Of a stretch of DNA of 64,000 nucleotides, positions 34,940-43,823 are shown in pieces. Within the stretch, counting starts at the first letter, position 1. Each line of letters opens with the position of its first letter. Below the pieces are notes generated by a model. The model did not search any database and was not told the origin of the DNA. It saw nothing but the letters and a program-made list of their open reading frames with translations. The stretch spans positions 1 to 64,000 of the forward strand of contig NZ_BSOW01000026.1 in the NCBI RefSeq assembly GCF_030160715.1, written 5' to 3'. Source of the stretch: Bradyrhizobium iriomotense. Its GTDB lineage: Bacteria; Pseudomonadota; Alphaproteobacteria; Rhizobiales; Xanthobacteraceae. The position numbers and the translations under genes were made by a program.

Positions 34940-36166
34940 ATGACGCAGTTTCTTTTCACGGGGGGAGCCCTTCTTGTTCCTGGCGCAAAGGAGCTGGAGC
35001 ATGGGATCGATCTACTGGTCGAGGGTGAGCGCATCAAGGAGGTCGGCCGAAACATCCAGAGCTCGTCCGCGACGCGGATCGATCTGGGTGGAAGGACGCT
35101 CATGGCCGGACTCATCGACGCGCATGTGCACGTCATCGCGTCGAGCGTAAACCTCGCAGAGAACGCAGCTCTCCCCTCGTCGCTGGCGGCGCTCCGCGCA
35201 GCTCACATCATGAATCGCATGCTGATGCGTGGTTTCACGACCGTGCGCGATGTTGGCGGCGCGGATCACGGCCTCAAGCGAGCCGTTCAGGAGGGCCTCA
35301 TTGATGGTCCTCGCCTCGTGATCTCCGGCAAGGCGCTCGGGCAGACGGGCGGACACACGGATTTCCGCCCTCGGTCGGATGACCGCGGCACTTTCGACGA
35401 GCGCCTCGGCGCGCTCGGGCGGATCGCTGACGGTGTCGACGCGGTGCGCCGCGCAGCTCGTGAGGAGATCCGTAGCGGCGCCGATCTCGTCAAGATCATG
35501 GCCAATGGCGGGGTTGCCTCGCCGAACGACCCGATTCATGCGCTCGGCTATTCGCGTGACGAGATCCGGGCGGCGGTGGAGGAAGCCTCGAACGCCGGAA
35601 CCTATGTGTCGGCCCATCTCTACACCGACGAGGCCATTCGTCGCGCGGTCGAGTGCGGCGTCCATTCGCTCGAGCATTGCAATCTCATCCAGCCTCAAAC
35701 AGCGGCGCTGGCGGCGAAAGCAGGCTGCGTTGCTTGCCCCACGCTCGTTGCCTACGAGGGGCTCGCGATGGAGGGCGCAAGATTCGGCCTCAGCCCGGAT
35801 TCAGTCGCCAAGATCGAAACCGTCCGGCGGGGCGGCATGGAATCGCTCGGCATCATGCGGGATGCCGGATTGCCGATGGCCTACGGTTCGGACCTGCTCG
35901 GCGAGCTGCAGAAGTATCAGTCGATGGAGTTCACGATCCGGTCGCGCGTTCTGCCGACACACGAGATCCTGACCTCGGCCAGCACTATCGCAGCGCGCCT
36001 CTGTCGGCTCGAAGGGCAGATCGGTGCGCTGACCCCCGGCAGCTACGCCGACCTGATCGTGGTCGATGGCAATCCGTTTGCCGAGATCAGCATCCTCGAT
36101 GGCCAGGGCGAGCGGATCCCGGCCGTGATGAAGGGCGGGCGCTTCTACAAGTATCAGCTGGCATGA
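34940..36166 (+). CDS. Metal-dependent amidohydrolase, Xaa-Pro dipeptidase-like (copy 1)
   Basis: 408 aa amidohydrolase-superfamily enzyme. Visible ligands are HAHVH (HxH), the carboxylated Lys in VKIMANGG, His in SAHLYTDEA, His in LEHCN and Asp in GSDLLG, so a binuclear metal site is intact. It has the small N- and C-terminal beta-sandwich of the group (FTGGALLVPG and GSYADLIVVDGNPF). Characterised relatives of this architecture hydrolyse Xaa-Pro or other dipeptides. In this context, release of hydroxyproline or proline from imported dipeptides is the likely role. It is cytoplasmic, with no signal peptide. Confidence 0.82.
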   Translation: MTQFLFTGGALLVPGAKELEHGIDLLVEGERIKEVGRNIQSSSATRIDLGGRTLMAGLIDAHVHVIASSVNLAENAALPSSLAALRAAHIMNRMLMRGFTTVRDVGGADHGLKRAVQEGLIDGPRLVISGKALGQTGGHTDFRPRSDDRGTFDERLGALGRIADGVDAVRRAAREEIRSGADLVKIMANGGVASPNDPIHALGYSRDEIRAAVEEASNAGTYVSAHLYTDEAIRRAVECGVHSLEHCNLIQPQTAALAAKAGCVACPTLVAYEGLAMEGARFGLSPDSVAKIETVRRGGMESLGIMRDAGLPMAYGSDLLGELQKYQSMEFTIRSRVLPTHEILTSASTIAARLCRLEGQIGALTPGSYADLIVVDGNPFAEISILDGQGERIPAVMKGGRFYKYQLA

Positions 36167-36185
36167 ATCAATTTTCGGGCGGCGC

Positions 36186-36202
36186 CAGAGCCAACGGCTC
36201 TG
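36186..36202 (+). terminator. Stem-loop after amidohydrolase copy 1
   Basis: A 7-bp perfect stem with a 3-nt loop begins 20 bp after the stop. There is no T-tract, so it may be a pausing or RNA-stability element rather than a true terminator. Confidence 0.3.
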
Positions 36203-36322
36203 CCTATTAGGCCAGGCGACGATCGATTCTGGCCGTGCATCGTATCGAGTCCAGCAACTTGCCTTGTCCTTGGAGTCAGTCCAACGCCGTTGCTTGGAGC
36301 GGCTCGAAAATCAGGATCGACC

Positions 36323-37330
36323 ATGAACATTGAAAGAATGCTTCGCACCGTTGAGGTTCATACGGGTGGTGAACCATTCAGAATTGTCGTGAGCGGCTTG
36401 CCGCGCTTCCCGGGCAGGACGATCGTCCAGCGCCGCGATTGGGTGAAGCAGAATATCGACGAGCTGCGCCAATCGCTGATCTTCGAGCCGCGCGGACACG
36501 CGGATATGTACGCTGGATACCTGACGGAACCGGTTTCGCCCAATGCCGACTTCGGTGTGATTTTCGTCCACAACGAAGGCTATAGCGACCATTGCGGTCA
36601 TGGCGTCATCGCGCTCGCGACTGCGGCGACCGAGCTTGGCTGGGTCGCGCGAACAGAACCGGAGACTCGCGTGGGCATCGATGCGCCTTGTGGCTTCATC
36701 GAAGCTTTCGTGTCCTGGGATGGCGAGCGCGCCGCGAGTGTCCGTTTCGTCAACGTGCCTTCGTTCCTGGTTCATGCCGATGCCGTGGTGGAAACGTCGA
36801 GCTTCGGCCGGATCACCGGAGATGTCGCATTCGGAGGCGCGTTCTATTTCTATGCGGACGGCCGTCCGCATGGCCTGGCAATCCGCAACGGTAACGCGGA
36901 GGCGTTGATTCGTTTCGGCGCGGAGGTGAAGGCTGCGGCGAATGCAGCGTACCCGGTCGTGCATCCCGAGATTCCCGAACTGAATCACATCTACGGAACG
37001 ATCATCGATGGCGATCCGCACGATCCTGCCTCGACGCAGGCGAACGCCTGCATCTTTGCCGATCGTCAGTTGGATCGTTCGCCGACGGGATCCGGAACGG
37101 CCGGGCGGATCGCGCTGCTCTACGCCAAGGGGCTGATCGGCATGAACGACACGCTGATCAACGAGTCGCTGATCGGAACTGTCATGAGGGCGCGGGTGCT
37201 GCGCGAGACGCGACTTGGCACATATTCCGCGGTCGTGCCGGAAGTTTCGGGTAGCGCGCATGTTTATGGTCAGGCGACCTGGATGCTCGATCGCCACGAC
37301 CCGCTGCGATACGGCTTCCTGGTTCGATAG
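36323..37330 (+). CDS. Proline racemase family, probable trans-3-hydroxy-L-proline dehydratase
   Basis: 335 aa from Met 36323, preceded by AGGA. The frame from 36290 adds 11 non-family residues. The first catalytic Cys is kept (Cys91, DHCGHGVIA) but the second is Thr255 (SPTGSGTAGR). Cys-to-Thr at this position is the documented difference between epimerases and trans-3-hydroxy-L-proline dehydratases such as human L3HYPDH. The reaction gives pyrroline-2-carboxylate and water. No pyrroline-2-carboxylate reductase is visible in the window. It lies between the two prolidase-like amidohydrolases, so it complements the 4-hydroxyproline branch upstream. Confidence 0.83.
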   Translation: MNIERMLRTVEVHTGGEPFRIVVSGLPRFPGRTIVQRRDWVKQNIDELRQSLIFEPRGHADMYAGYLTEPVSPNADFGVIFVHNEGYSDHCGHGVIALATAATELGWVARTEPETRVGIDAPCGFIEAFVSWDGERAASVRFVNVPSFLVHADAVVETSSFGRITGDVAFGGAFYFYADGRPHGLAIRNGNAEALIRFGAEVKAAANAAYPVVHPEIPELNHIYGTIIDGDPHDPASTQANACIFADRQLDRSPTGSGTAGRIALLYAKGLIGMNDTLINESLIGTVMRARVLRETRLGTYSAVVPEVSGSAHVYGQATWMLDRHDPLRYGFLVR

Positions 37331-37423
37331 CTGCGTGGACGTGCTGCAGCTGGACGTTACCGCGACCAAGCGGAACCGCTGCCTCCCCGCATCTCATCGA
37401 GCAAGTAACAGAACGGAGTGCCC

Positions 37424-38662
37424 ATGACCGTCGTCTTCAAGAATGCCCGTGTCTTCGACGGAACGAGCCGACAGCTCAGAGATGGCCTGTCCGTCGTGGT
37501 TCGAGATGAATTCATCCGCGAGGTGTCGCCAGATCCGGTCGAATCAAAAGGGGCGCATGTCATCGACTGCACCGGAAAAACGCTGCTGCCGGGCCTCATC
37601 GACGCCCATGTGCATGTCACCGCGAACAGCGTTGACCTCAGCGCGGGCAAGCAATGGCCTTCGTTCGTATATACCCAGTCTCGATACATCATCGAGGGCA
37701 TGCTGGATCGAGGCTTCACCACGGTACGCGATGGCGGCGGCGCCGATGCAGGTCTGGTGCGGGCGGTCGACGAAGGTTACATTCGAGGGCCGCGTCTCAT
37801 CATTTCAGGCGCCGCGCTCAGTCAGACGGGCGGTCATGGAGATATGCGCTCCATTTTTCGTCGGCCGGATGAACTCGCGCGAGAGACGACGGGCAGCTCG
37901 ATCGCGCGCATCGCCGACGGCATTTCAGAGGTCCGCGAAGCCGCCCGCGATGAACTGCGCAAGGGAGCCCACTTCATCAAGGTGATGGCATCCGGTGGGG
38001 CCGCCTCCGTCACCGACCCTATCGAGAACCTGCAATATTCCGGGGAGGAGTTGCGCGCCATCGTCGAGGAGGCCGAAGCCTGGAACACCTATGTCATGGC
38101 TCATGCCTACACGCCGCGTTCTATTCGCGCGGTGGTGATGGCGGGCGGGCGCACCATCGAGCATGGAAATCTCATCGACATGGAAACGGCCGAACTCATG
38201 CGTGAGCACGGAACGTACCTCGTGCCCACCCTGGTCGCCTCTGATATCCTCACTCAATTCGCCGACAGATACGGCTTTTCTCGTCAGAGCATGCGCAAGA
38301 TCGCGCAAGTGCGTGATCGCGGCTTGGAAGGCCTGTCGATCAGCCGGGCCGCCGGTGTAAAAATCGGTTTCGGCACCGATTTGCTGGGCATCGAGCTCCA
38401 TCCCTGCCAGGGCGAAGAATTCACCTTGCGCGCCAAGGTCGAGGAGACGGTAGACACCCTGATTTCCGCGACGAGCGTAAACGCCGAGATGATGATGATG
38501 CAGGGTAAGCTCGGGGTGATTGCGCCCGGAGGCTATGCCGATCTTCTCGTCGTCGAGGGCGACCCGACGGTCGATCCGAAGGTCTTCACGCACAAGGGCG
38601 AGAACATCGATGTCATCATGAAGGGCGGAGAGTTCTTCAAGGACCGTCTCACCGGCAGATAG
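37424..38662 (+). CDS. Metal-dependent amidohydrolase, Xaa-Pro dipeptidase-like (copy 2)
   Basis: 412 aa from ATG 37424, preceded by GGAG. A GTG two codons earlier is open. It has the same metal ligands as copy 1: HAHVH, Lys in IKVMASGG, His in MAHAYTPRS, His in IEHGN, and Asp in GTDLLG. It is clearly paralogous to copy 1 but diverged, notably around the substrate-side loops (DMRSIFRRPDELARET versus DFRPRSDDRGTFDE). It probably hydrolyses a different dipeptide class. Last gene of the hydroxyproline locus. Confidence 0.82.
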   Translation: MTVVFKNARVFDGTSRQLRDGLSVVVRDEFIREVSPDPVESKGAHVIDCTGKTLLPGLIDAHVHVTANSVDLSAGKQWPSFVYTQSRYIIEGMLDRGFTTVRDGGGADAGLVRAVDEGYIRGPRLIISGAALSQTGGHGDMRSIFRRPDELARETTGSSIARIADGISEVREAARDELRKGAHFIKVMASGGAASVTDPIENLQYSGEELRAIVEEAEAWNTYVMAHAYTPRSIRAVVMAGGRTIEHGNLIDMETAELMREHGTYLVPTLVASDILTQFADRYGFSRQSMRKIAQVRDRGLEGLSISRAAGVKIGFGTDLLGIELHPCQGEEFTLRAKVEETVDTLISATSVNAEMMMMQGKLGVIAPGGYADLLVVEGDPTVDPKVFTHKGENIDVIMKGGEFFKDRLTGR

Positions 38663-38695
38663 ATGCAGCACCTAGGCGTGCGCGCATTCTGCCGC

Positions 38696-38728
38696 TTGAC
38701 ACCCGCCATCAATGTTCTCATTATGTTC
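38696..38728 (+). promoter_or_regulatory. SOS promoter of dinB with LexA box
   Basis: A TTGACA -35 (38696-38701) is followed 17 bp later by CATTAT (38719-38724). A perfect GTTC-N7-GTTC LexA box of the alphaproteobacterial type (38714-38728) covers the -10. LexA binding would block the promoter until DNA damage. Confidence 0.8.
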
Positions 38729-38771
38729 TAAGTAGGAAACGTTCTCGAAACGGCACGGGCAATCGATCGGG

Positions 38772-40019
38772 ATGGCAACGACAGCCACCATCCTGCACGC
38801 GGACCTGGATGCCTTCTATGCCTCAGTAGAGCAGCTGCTTGATCCCTCGTTGCGCGGCAAGCCCATCGCCGTCGGCGGCGGGGTCGTGCTTGCCGCTTCT
38901 TACGAAGCGAAGGCCTTCGGAGTTCGCGGGGGCATGCCCGGACGACAAGCGCGCGAACTGTGTCCGCACATCACCTTTGTCGGTGGGCATTTCAGGGACT
39001 ACCAACGACTGGGAGATGCCGCCATCAAGGTGATCGGCGATTTCACGCCGCTGGTGGAACGGATCTCCATTGACGAGGCCTTTGCCGACGTTGCGGGCTG
39101 CACCCATCTCTTCGGTGCGCCTCCCGAAATTGCGAGGGCAATCCGCCATCGGGTGCGGACGGAGCTTGGCCTTCCGATCTCGGTCGGTGTGGCACGTACG
39201 AAGCATCTCGCAAAAATTGCCTCGCAAGTGGCCAAGCCCGATGGGCTGGTGGTCGTCCAGCCCGGTACAGAGCTGGAATTCCTTCATCGTCTGCCCGTCG
39301 AATTGATGTGGGGCGTGGGACCGGTCACGAAGGCGCGGCTCGCCGAAATCGACGTGCAGACCATTGGGCAATTGGCAACCACACCAGGATGGTCGCTCGA
39401 GCGGTTGCTCGGTCCCGCGGTAGGAGAGAAACTTGCAGCGCTGGCGTGGAATCGCGATCCGCGGCAAATCAAGGCCCATCGCCGCGCCCGATCGGCAGGA
39501 GCGCAGTCGGCAATTGGCAGGAAGCCCGCCGAAGAGCAAGTTTTTCGACCAACCCTACTTCACCTCGCTGACCGGGTCGGCACGCGGCTCCGCGCTAAAT
39601 CCAGACCTGGCCGAACCGTGACCGTCCGCGTTCGCTTCGCCAATCTGAATTCGGTCACCCGCTCGGTCACGCTCGACGCACCAGTTTCCGCAACCATGAT
39701 CCTCGCCGAGATTGCAGAGGATCTCGTGCGCGCGGTCCTCGCAGAACACCCTGATGAGAGGATAATCTCGCTCCTGGCGATCTCTGTCTCGCATCTCGAA
39801 GAGCACTGGGATCTGGCGCTTGAACTTCCGCTTGGCCTTCCGGATGAACGCTGTCGCCCCGGCAGCAAAATTGGCATGGCACGATGGGCGGCCGACCGTG
39901 CCGTCGATAAGATCCGCGATCGCTTCGGATGGGATGCCATTGGATATGGCTCGGTGGCGCTTGGCATCTCTCGTTCCGTTCCCGATGAGTTTCGCGAGCT
40001 CGCCGAAAAGGACCTGTAA
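38772..40019 (+). CDS. dinB: DNA polymerase IV (DinB, Y-family)
   Basis: 415 aa translesion polymerase. The catalytic carboxylates are in LHADLDAFYASVE (about 8-20) and RISIDEAFADVAG (about 95-107). The Y-family helix-hairpin-helix region has LMWGVGPVTKARLAEIDVQT. The little-finger domain follows (about 240-350). A C-terminal tail with GMARWAADRAVDKIRDRFGW is typical of rhizobial DinB. It is preceded by a LexA box and is therefore SOS-inducible. It stands alone between catabolic loci. About 300 bp after its stop (40,020-40,317) hold no gene apart from the promoter of the next operon. Confidence 0.95.
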   Translation: MATTATILHADLDAFYASVEQLLDPSLRGKPIAVGGGVVLAASYEAKAFGVRGGMPGRQARELCPHITFVGGHFRDYQRLGDAAIKVIGDFTPLVERISIDEAFADVAGCTHLFGAPPEIARAIRHRVRTELGLPISVGVARTKHLAKIASQVAKPDGLVVVQPGTELEFLHRLPVELMWGVGPVTKARLAEIDVQTIGQLATTPGWSLERLLGPAVGEKLAALAWNRDPRQIKAHRRARSAGAQSAIGRKPAEEQVFRPTLLHLADRVGTRLRAKSRPGRTVTVRVRFANLNSVTRSVTLDAPVSATMILAEIAEDLVRAVLAEHPDERIISLLAISVSHLEEHWDLALELPLGLPDERCRPGSKIGMARWAADRAVDKIRDRFGWDAIGYGSVALGISRSVPDEFRELAEKDL

Positions 40020-40228
40020 CAGTCAGGCGCGAGGAGCAGGTTTGCTGGGACCTGCCATGCGGGAGCTCTCGCGAGCTTCGACGACGACGCCGATGCTTAT
40101 GACGTCGTTCAGCCAGTTCGGATTTGGCGGAGGCACGTCCCTCCAGACCGGCCGTGCCGTCAAGCCGTTAACAAACCGCCGCTTTTCGGCCGGCGGCAGA
40201 CATAAGCGGGCCGCCAGGCCCTGGCGCC

Positions 40229-40268
40229 TTGACAACCCGATCCAGCGAGATATTTTATACTTAAAATA
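40229..40268 (+). promoter_or_regulatory. Promoter and palindromic operator of the abmA operon
   Basis: A TTGACA box (40229-40234) is followed by an AT-rich region holding TATTTT (40251-40256) and a perfect palindrome TATTTTA-TACT-TAAAATA (40251-40268). The palindrome overlaps the -10. The form suits a MarR-family repressor, a class common for CoA-ligated aromatic pathways, but no marR gene is in the window. Confidence 0.5.
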
Positions 40269-40317
40269 ATTTGACTGCCAGCTCTCTACACGGCGCGGCG
40301 CGCGAAAGCGAGGGATC

Positions 40318-42648
40318 ATGCGCATAGTCTGTATCGGCGGCGGCCCGGCCGGGCTCTACCTGGGCCTCCTGATGAAGCGCCGGCACCCGGAGCACGTCGT
40401 CACCGTCGTCGAGCGCAACAAGCCTTACGACACGTTCGGCTGGGGCGTGGTGTTCTCCGACGCCATGATGCAGGCGATGCGAATCGCCGATCCCGAAAGC
40501 GCGGCCGAGATCGAGGACGCCTTCAATCATTGGGACGACATCGAGCTCGTCTTCAAGGGGACGCGCCAGCGCACGACCGGCCATGGCTTCATCGGCATCG
40601 GACGCAAGCACCTGCTCAATATCCTTCAGCGGCGCTGCGAGACGCTGGGCGTCGAGCTGGTCTTCGAGCGCGACGTCGAGTCCGATCTCGAATTCCCCGA
40701 CGCCGATCTGATCATCGCTTCCGACGGTGTCAATTCCAGGATCCGTGCCCGCTACGCCGAGCAGTTCCAGCCCGACATGGTGATCCGGCCGAACCGCTAT
40801 ATCTGGCTGGGCACCAAGAAGGCGTTCGACGCCTTTACGTTCGATTTCCGCAGGACCGAGCACGGCTGGTTCCAGGCACATATCTACAAGTTCGATAATG
40901 AAACCTCGACCTTCATCATCGAGACGACGGAAGAGGCCTACAACGGCCATGGGCTCGGCGACCTCGACCAGCAGGGTTCGATCGAATTCTGCGAAAAGCT
41001 CTTCGCCGAGACGCTGGACGGTGCGAAGCTCTTGACCAACGCCCGCCATCTGCGCGGCTCAGCCTGGCTCAATTTCAGCCGCCTGATCTGTGGCAAATGG
41101 AGCGTGTTTAACGGCAAGTCCCACGTCGTCTTGATGGGCGATGCCGCGCATACCGCGCATTTCGCGATCGGCTCGGGCACCAAGCTCGCGCTCGACGACG
41201 CCATCGAGCTCGCCAACCAGTTCGATCGCCATGGCCACAGTCGCGACAAGATCGAGACCGTGCTGGATGCCTACGAGGAGGTGCGCCGCGTCGACGTCGC
41301 CCGCATCCAGAATGCGGCGCGGAACGCCATGGAATGGTTCGAGGTGGTCGGCCGGCGCTATGCCGACACGCTCGAGCCGCCGCAGTTCTTCTATTCGATG
41401 CTGACGCGCTCGCAGCGCATCAGCCACGAGAACCTTCGGCTGCGCGACCGCACCTGGCTGGAAGGCTTTGAGCGCTGGTTTGCCGCGCGCTCAGGGATCG
41501 CCGTCAAGGACGGCGATCGCGTGCCGCCTCCGATGCTGACCCCGCACCGCGTGCGGGGGCTTAGCCTTGCGAACCGCATCATGGTTTCGCCAATGGCGAT
41601 GTATTCGGCGCAGGACGGGCTCATCAACGACTTCCACATCGCCCACCTCGGTGCACGCGCCATGGGCGGTGCCGCGCTGATCTTTGCCGAGATGACCTGC
41701 GTCTCGCCGGATGCGCGGATCACGCCAGGTTGCCTCGGCCTCTGGAACGACGCACAACAGGCGCAGTGGCGTCGCCTCGTCGATCTCGTTCACAGTGTCG
41801 GACATGCCAAGGTGGGCATTCAGCTCGGCCATTCCGGACGAAAGGGCGCGACCCGGGTTCCCTGGGAAGGAATCGATCAGCCGCTGGTATCAGGAGATTG
41901 GCCGCTGATCTCTGCGTCGGCGCTGCCCTATCTGCCTCACAGCAAGTTGCCGCGGGCGATGGACCGCAACGACATGGACCGCGTGCGCGACGATTTCGTC
42001 GCGGCAACCCGTCGCGCCGCGGCGGCCGGCGTCGAATGGCTCGAGGTCCATTGCGCCCACGGCTATCTGCTGTCGAGCTTCCTGTCGCCGCTGACCAACC
42101 GGCGGACCGACGAGTATGGCGGCAGCCACGACAACCGTGCGCGTTTTCCGCTGGAGGTGTTCAAGGCGATGCGCGCCGCGTGGCCATCCGATCGCCCGAT
42201 GTCGGTGCGCCTGTCCTGCCATGACTGGACCGAGGGCGGCAACACGCCGGCGGACGCGGCGATCTTCGCCGCGATGTTCAAGGAAGCGGGCGCAGACGTG
42301 ATTGATTGTTCGTCGGGACAGGTCTGGAAGGAGGAGCGGCCGATCTACGGACGCCTGTTCCAGACTCCCTTCGCCGACCTGATCCGCAACGAGGTGGGTG
42401 TCGAGACCATCGCAGTCGGCGCGATCTCCGAAGCCGATCACGCCAACTCGATCCTCGCCGCAGGCCGCGCCGATCTCTGCGCCATTGCAAGGCCGCATCT
42501 CGCCGATCCCGCCTGGACGCTGCATGAAGCCGCGCGTATCGGCATCACTGCGATGAGCTGGCCGAAGCAATATCTGTCGGCCAAGGGGCAATATGAAACC
42601 AATCTCGCCCGCGCCGCCGCGGCGGCCGCGCAGGAGATGTCAAAATGA
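40318..42648 (+). CDS. abmA: Bifunctional 2-aminobenzoyl-CoA / salicylyl-CoA type monooxygenase-reductase
   Basis: 776 aa fusion of two flavoenzymes. Residues 1 to about 385 are an aromatic-ring hydroxylase with GGGPAGLYLGLL, the second FAD motif SDGVNSRIR and MGDAAHTAHFAIGSG. Residues about 400-765 are an Old Yellow Enzyme FMN barrel with PMAMYSAQDG, HCAHGYLLSSFLSPLTNRR and TDEYGGS. This order and length match 2-aminobenzoyl-CoA monooxygenase/reductase, first described in Azoarcus evansii, where one chain hydroxylates the ring and reduces it. Many databases call homologues salicylyl-CoA 5-hydroxylase. It overlaps the acyl-CoA dehydrogenase gene by 4 bp. No aryl-CoA ligase gene is adjacent. 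Confidence 0.85.
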   Translation: MRIVCIGGGPAGLYLGLLMKRRHPEHVVTVVERNKPYDTFGWGVVFSDAMMQAMRIADPESAAEIEDAFNHWDDIELVFKGTRQRTTGHGFIGIGRKHLLNILQRRCETLGVELVFERDVESDLEFPDADLIIASDGVNSRIRARYAEQFQPDMVIRPNRYIWLGTKKAFDAFTFDFRRTEHGWFQAHIYKFDNETSTFIIETTEEAYNGHGLGDLDQQGSIEFCEKLFAETLDGAKLLTNARHLRGSAWLNFSRLICGKWSVFNGKSHVVLMGDAAHTAHFAIGSGTKLALDDAIELANQFDRHGHSRDKIETVLDAYEEVRRVDVARIQNAARNAMEWFEVVGRRYADTLEPPQFFYSMLTRSQRISHENLRLRDRTWLEGFERWFAARSGIAVKDGDRVPPPMLTPHRVRGLSLANRIMVSPMAMYSAQDGLINDFHIAHLGARAMGGAALIFAEMTCVSPDARITPGCLGLWNDAQQAQWRRLVDLVHSVGHAKVGIQLGHSGRKGATRVPWEGIDQPLVSGDWPLISASALPYLPHSKLPRAMDRNDMDRVRDDFVAATRRAAAAGVEWLEVHCAHGYLLSSFLSPLTNRRTDEYGGSHDNRARFPLEVFKAMRAAWPSDRPMSVRLSCHDWTEGGNTPADAAIFAAMFKEAGADVIDCSSGQVWKEERPIYGRLFQTPFADLIRNEVGVETIAVGAISEADHANSILAAGRADLCAIARPHLADPAWTLHEAARIGITAMSWPKQYLSAKGQYETNLARAAAAAAQEMSK

Positions 42649-43823
42649 GCTCTGCTGCCAAGGTGATCAGGCGCGACTGGCTGGACTGGCCGTTCTTCGA
42701 GCCGCGCCATCATGCAATCGGCGAGGCACTCGATCGCTTCGTCCGGTCGGGAGCTCTCGACAAGATCGACCACAGCGATGTCGACGGCGCCTGCCGCAAG
42801 CTCGTGCGGGCGATGGGCGAGGCGGGCTTGCTCGATTGCGCGGTCGCAGCGCCCGATGGTGATGCGACCACGATCGATTCGCGTTCCATCTGCCTATCGC
42901 GCGAGTCGCTGGCCTATGCCGACGGGCTCGCCGATTTCGCCTTCGCCATGCAGGGGCTCGGTTCCGGCGCCATCGCGCTCGGCGGCTCGGCGGAGCTGCG
43001 CAGGGCCGTGCTGCCGAAAGTTCGATCGGGCGAATGGCTGTCGGCCTTCGCTCTGTCCGAGAAGGCGGCGGGGTCGGACGTTGCGGCCATGTCCTGCGCT
43101 GCGCGCGCCGATGGCGACGATTACGTCATCGACGGCGAGAAGACCTGGATCTCGAACGGCGGCATCGCCGACGTCTACACGCTGTTCGCGCGAACCGGGG
43201 AGGCGCCGGGCGCCCGCGGCATTTCGGCCTTCGTCGTCTTCCCAGGTGATCCCGGGTTCAGCATTGCCGAGCGCATCGACGTCATCGCGCCGCATCCACT
43301 GGCGACGTTGCGCTTTACGAACTGCCGCATCCCGGCGAGCCGTCGTCTTGGCGCGCCCGGCGGCGGCTTCAAGCTCGCCATGCAGACGCTCGACATCTTC
43401 CGCGCCTCGGTCGCCGCCGCGGCCCTCGGCTTTGCGCGGCGCGCGCTCGATGAGGCGCTGTCGCATGCGCAGAGCCGGCCCATGTTCGGCGCGACGCTTG
43501 GCGACCTCCAGTTGACCCAGGCCGCGCTCGGCGACATGGCGACCGAGACCGACGCCGCCGCGCTCCTGACCTACCGCGCGGCCTGGCGCCGCGACGTTCA
43601 GAAACTGCCGACCACCCGCGAAGCTGCGATGGCTAAGTTGACGGCGACCGAGACCGCGCAGCGCGTCATCGACCGTGCCGTGCAGATGTTCGGTGGACGC
43701 GGCGTGTGCAAGGGCGAGATCGTCGAGAGCCTCTATCGCGAAATTCGCGCGCTGCGGATCTACGAGGGTGCGACCGAGGTCCAGAAGCTGATCGTTGCGC
43801 GCGAGCTTTTGAAGCCGCGCTGA
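42645..43823 (+). CDS. Acyl-CoA dehydrogenase
   Basis: 392 aa FAD enzyme with the acyl-CoA dehydrogenase signature (AFALSEKAAGSDVAAM), TWISNGGIADVYTLFARTG and the C-terminal YEGATEVQKLIVAREL containing the usual catalytic Glu. Its ATG overlaps the abmA stop (ATGA at 42645-42648), so it is translationally coupled. In the 2-aminobenzoate pathway of Azoarcus an acyl-CoA dehydrogenase gene accompanies abmA, and this is the likely counterpart. Other beta-oxidation genes of that pathway are not here. Confidence 0.88.
   Translation: MSSAAKVIRRDWLDWPFFEPRHHAIGEALDRFVRSGALDKIDHSDVDGACRKLVRAMGEAGLLDCAVAAPDGDATTIDSRSICLSRESLAYADGLADFAFAMQGLGSGAIALGGSAELRRAVLPKVRSGEWLSAFALSEKAAGSDVAAMSCAARADGDDYVIDGEKTWISNGGIADVYTLFARTGEAPGARGISAFVVFPGDPGFSIAERIDVIAPHPLATLRFTNCRIPASRRLGAPGGGFKLAMQTLDIFRASVAAAALGFARRALDEALSHAQSRPMFGATLGDLQLTQAALGDMATETDAAALLTYRAAWRRDVQKLPTTREAAMAKLTATETAQRVIDRAVQMFGGRGVCKGEIVESLYREIRALRIYEGATEVQKLIVARELLKPR

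Noticed and set aside
39820..40269. 149-codon frame running past dinB
   Set aside because: Frame-shifted shadow of the dinB C-terminus continuing into the abmA promoter; no domain and no ribosome-binding site.
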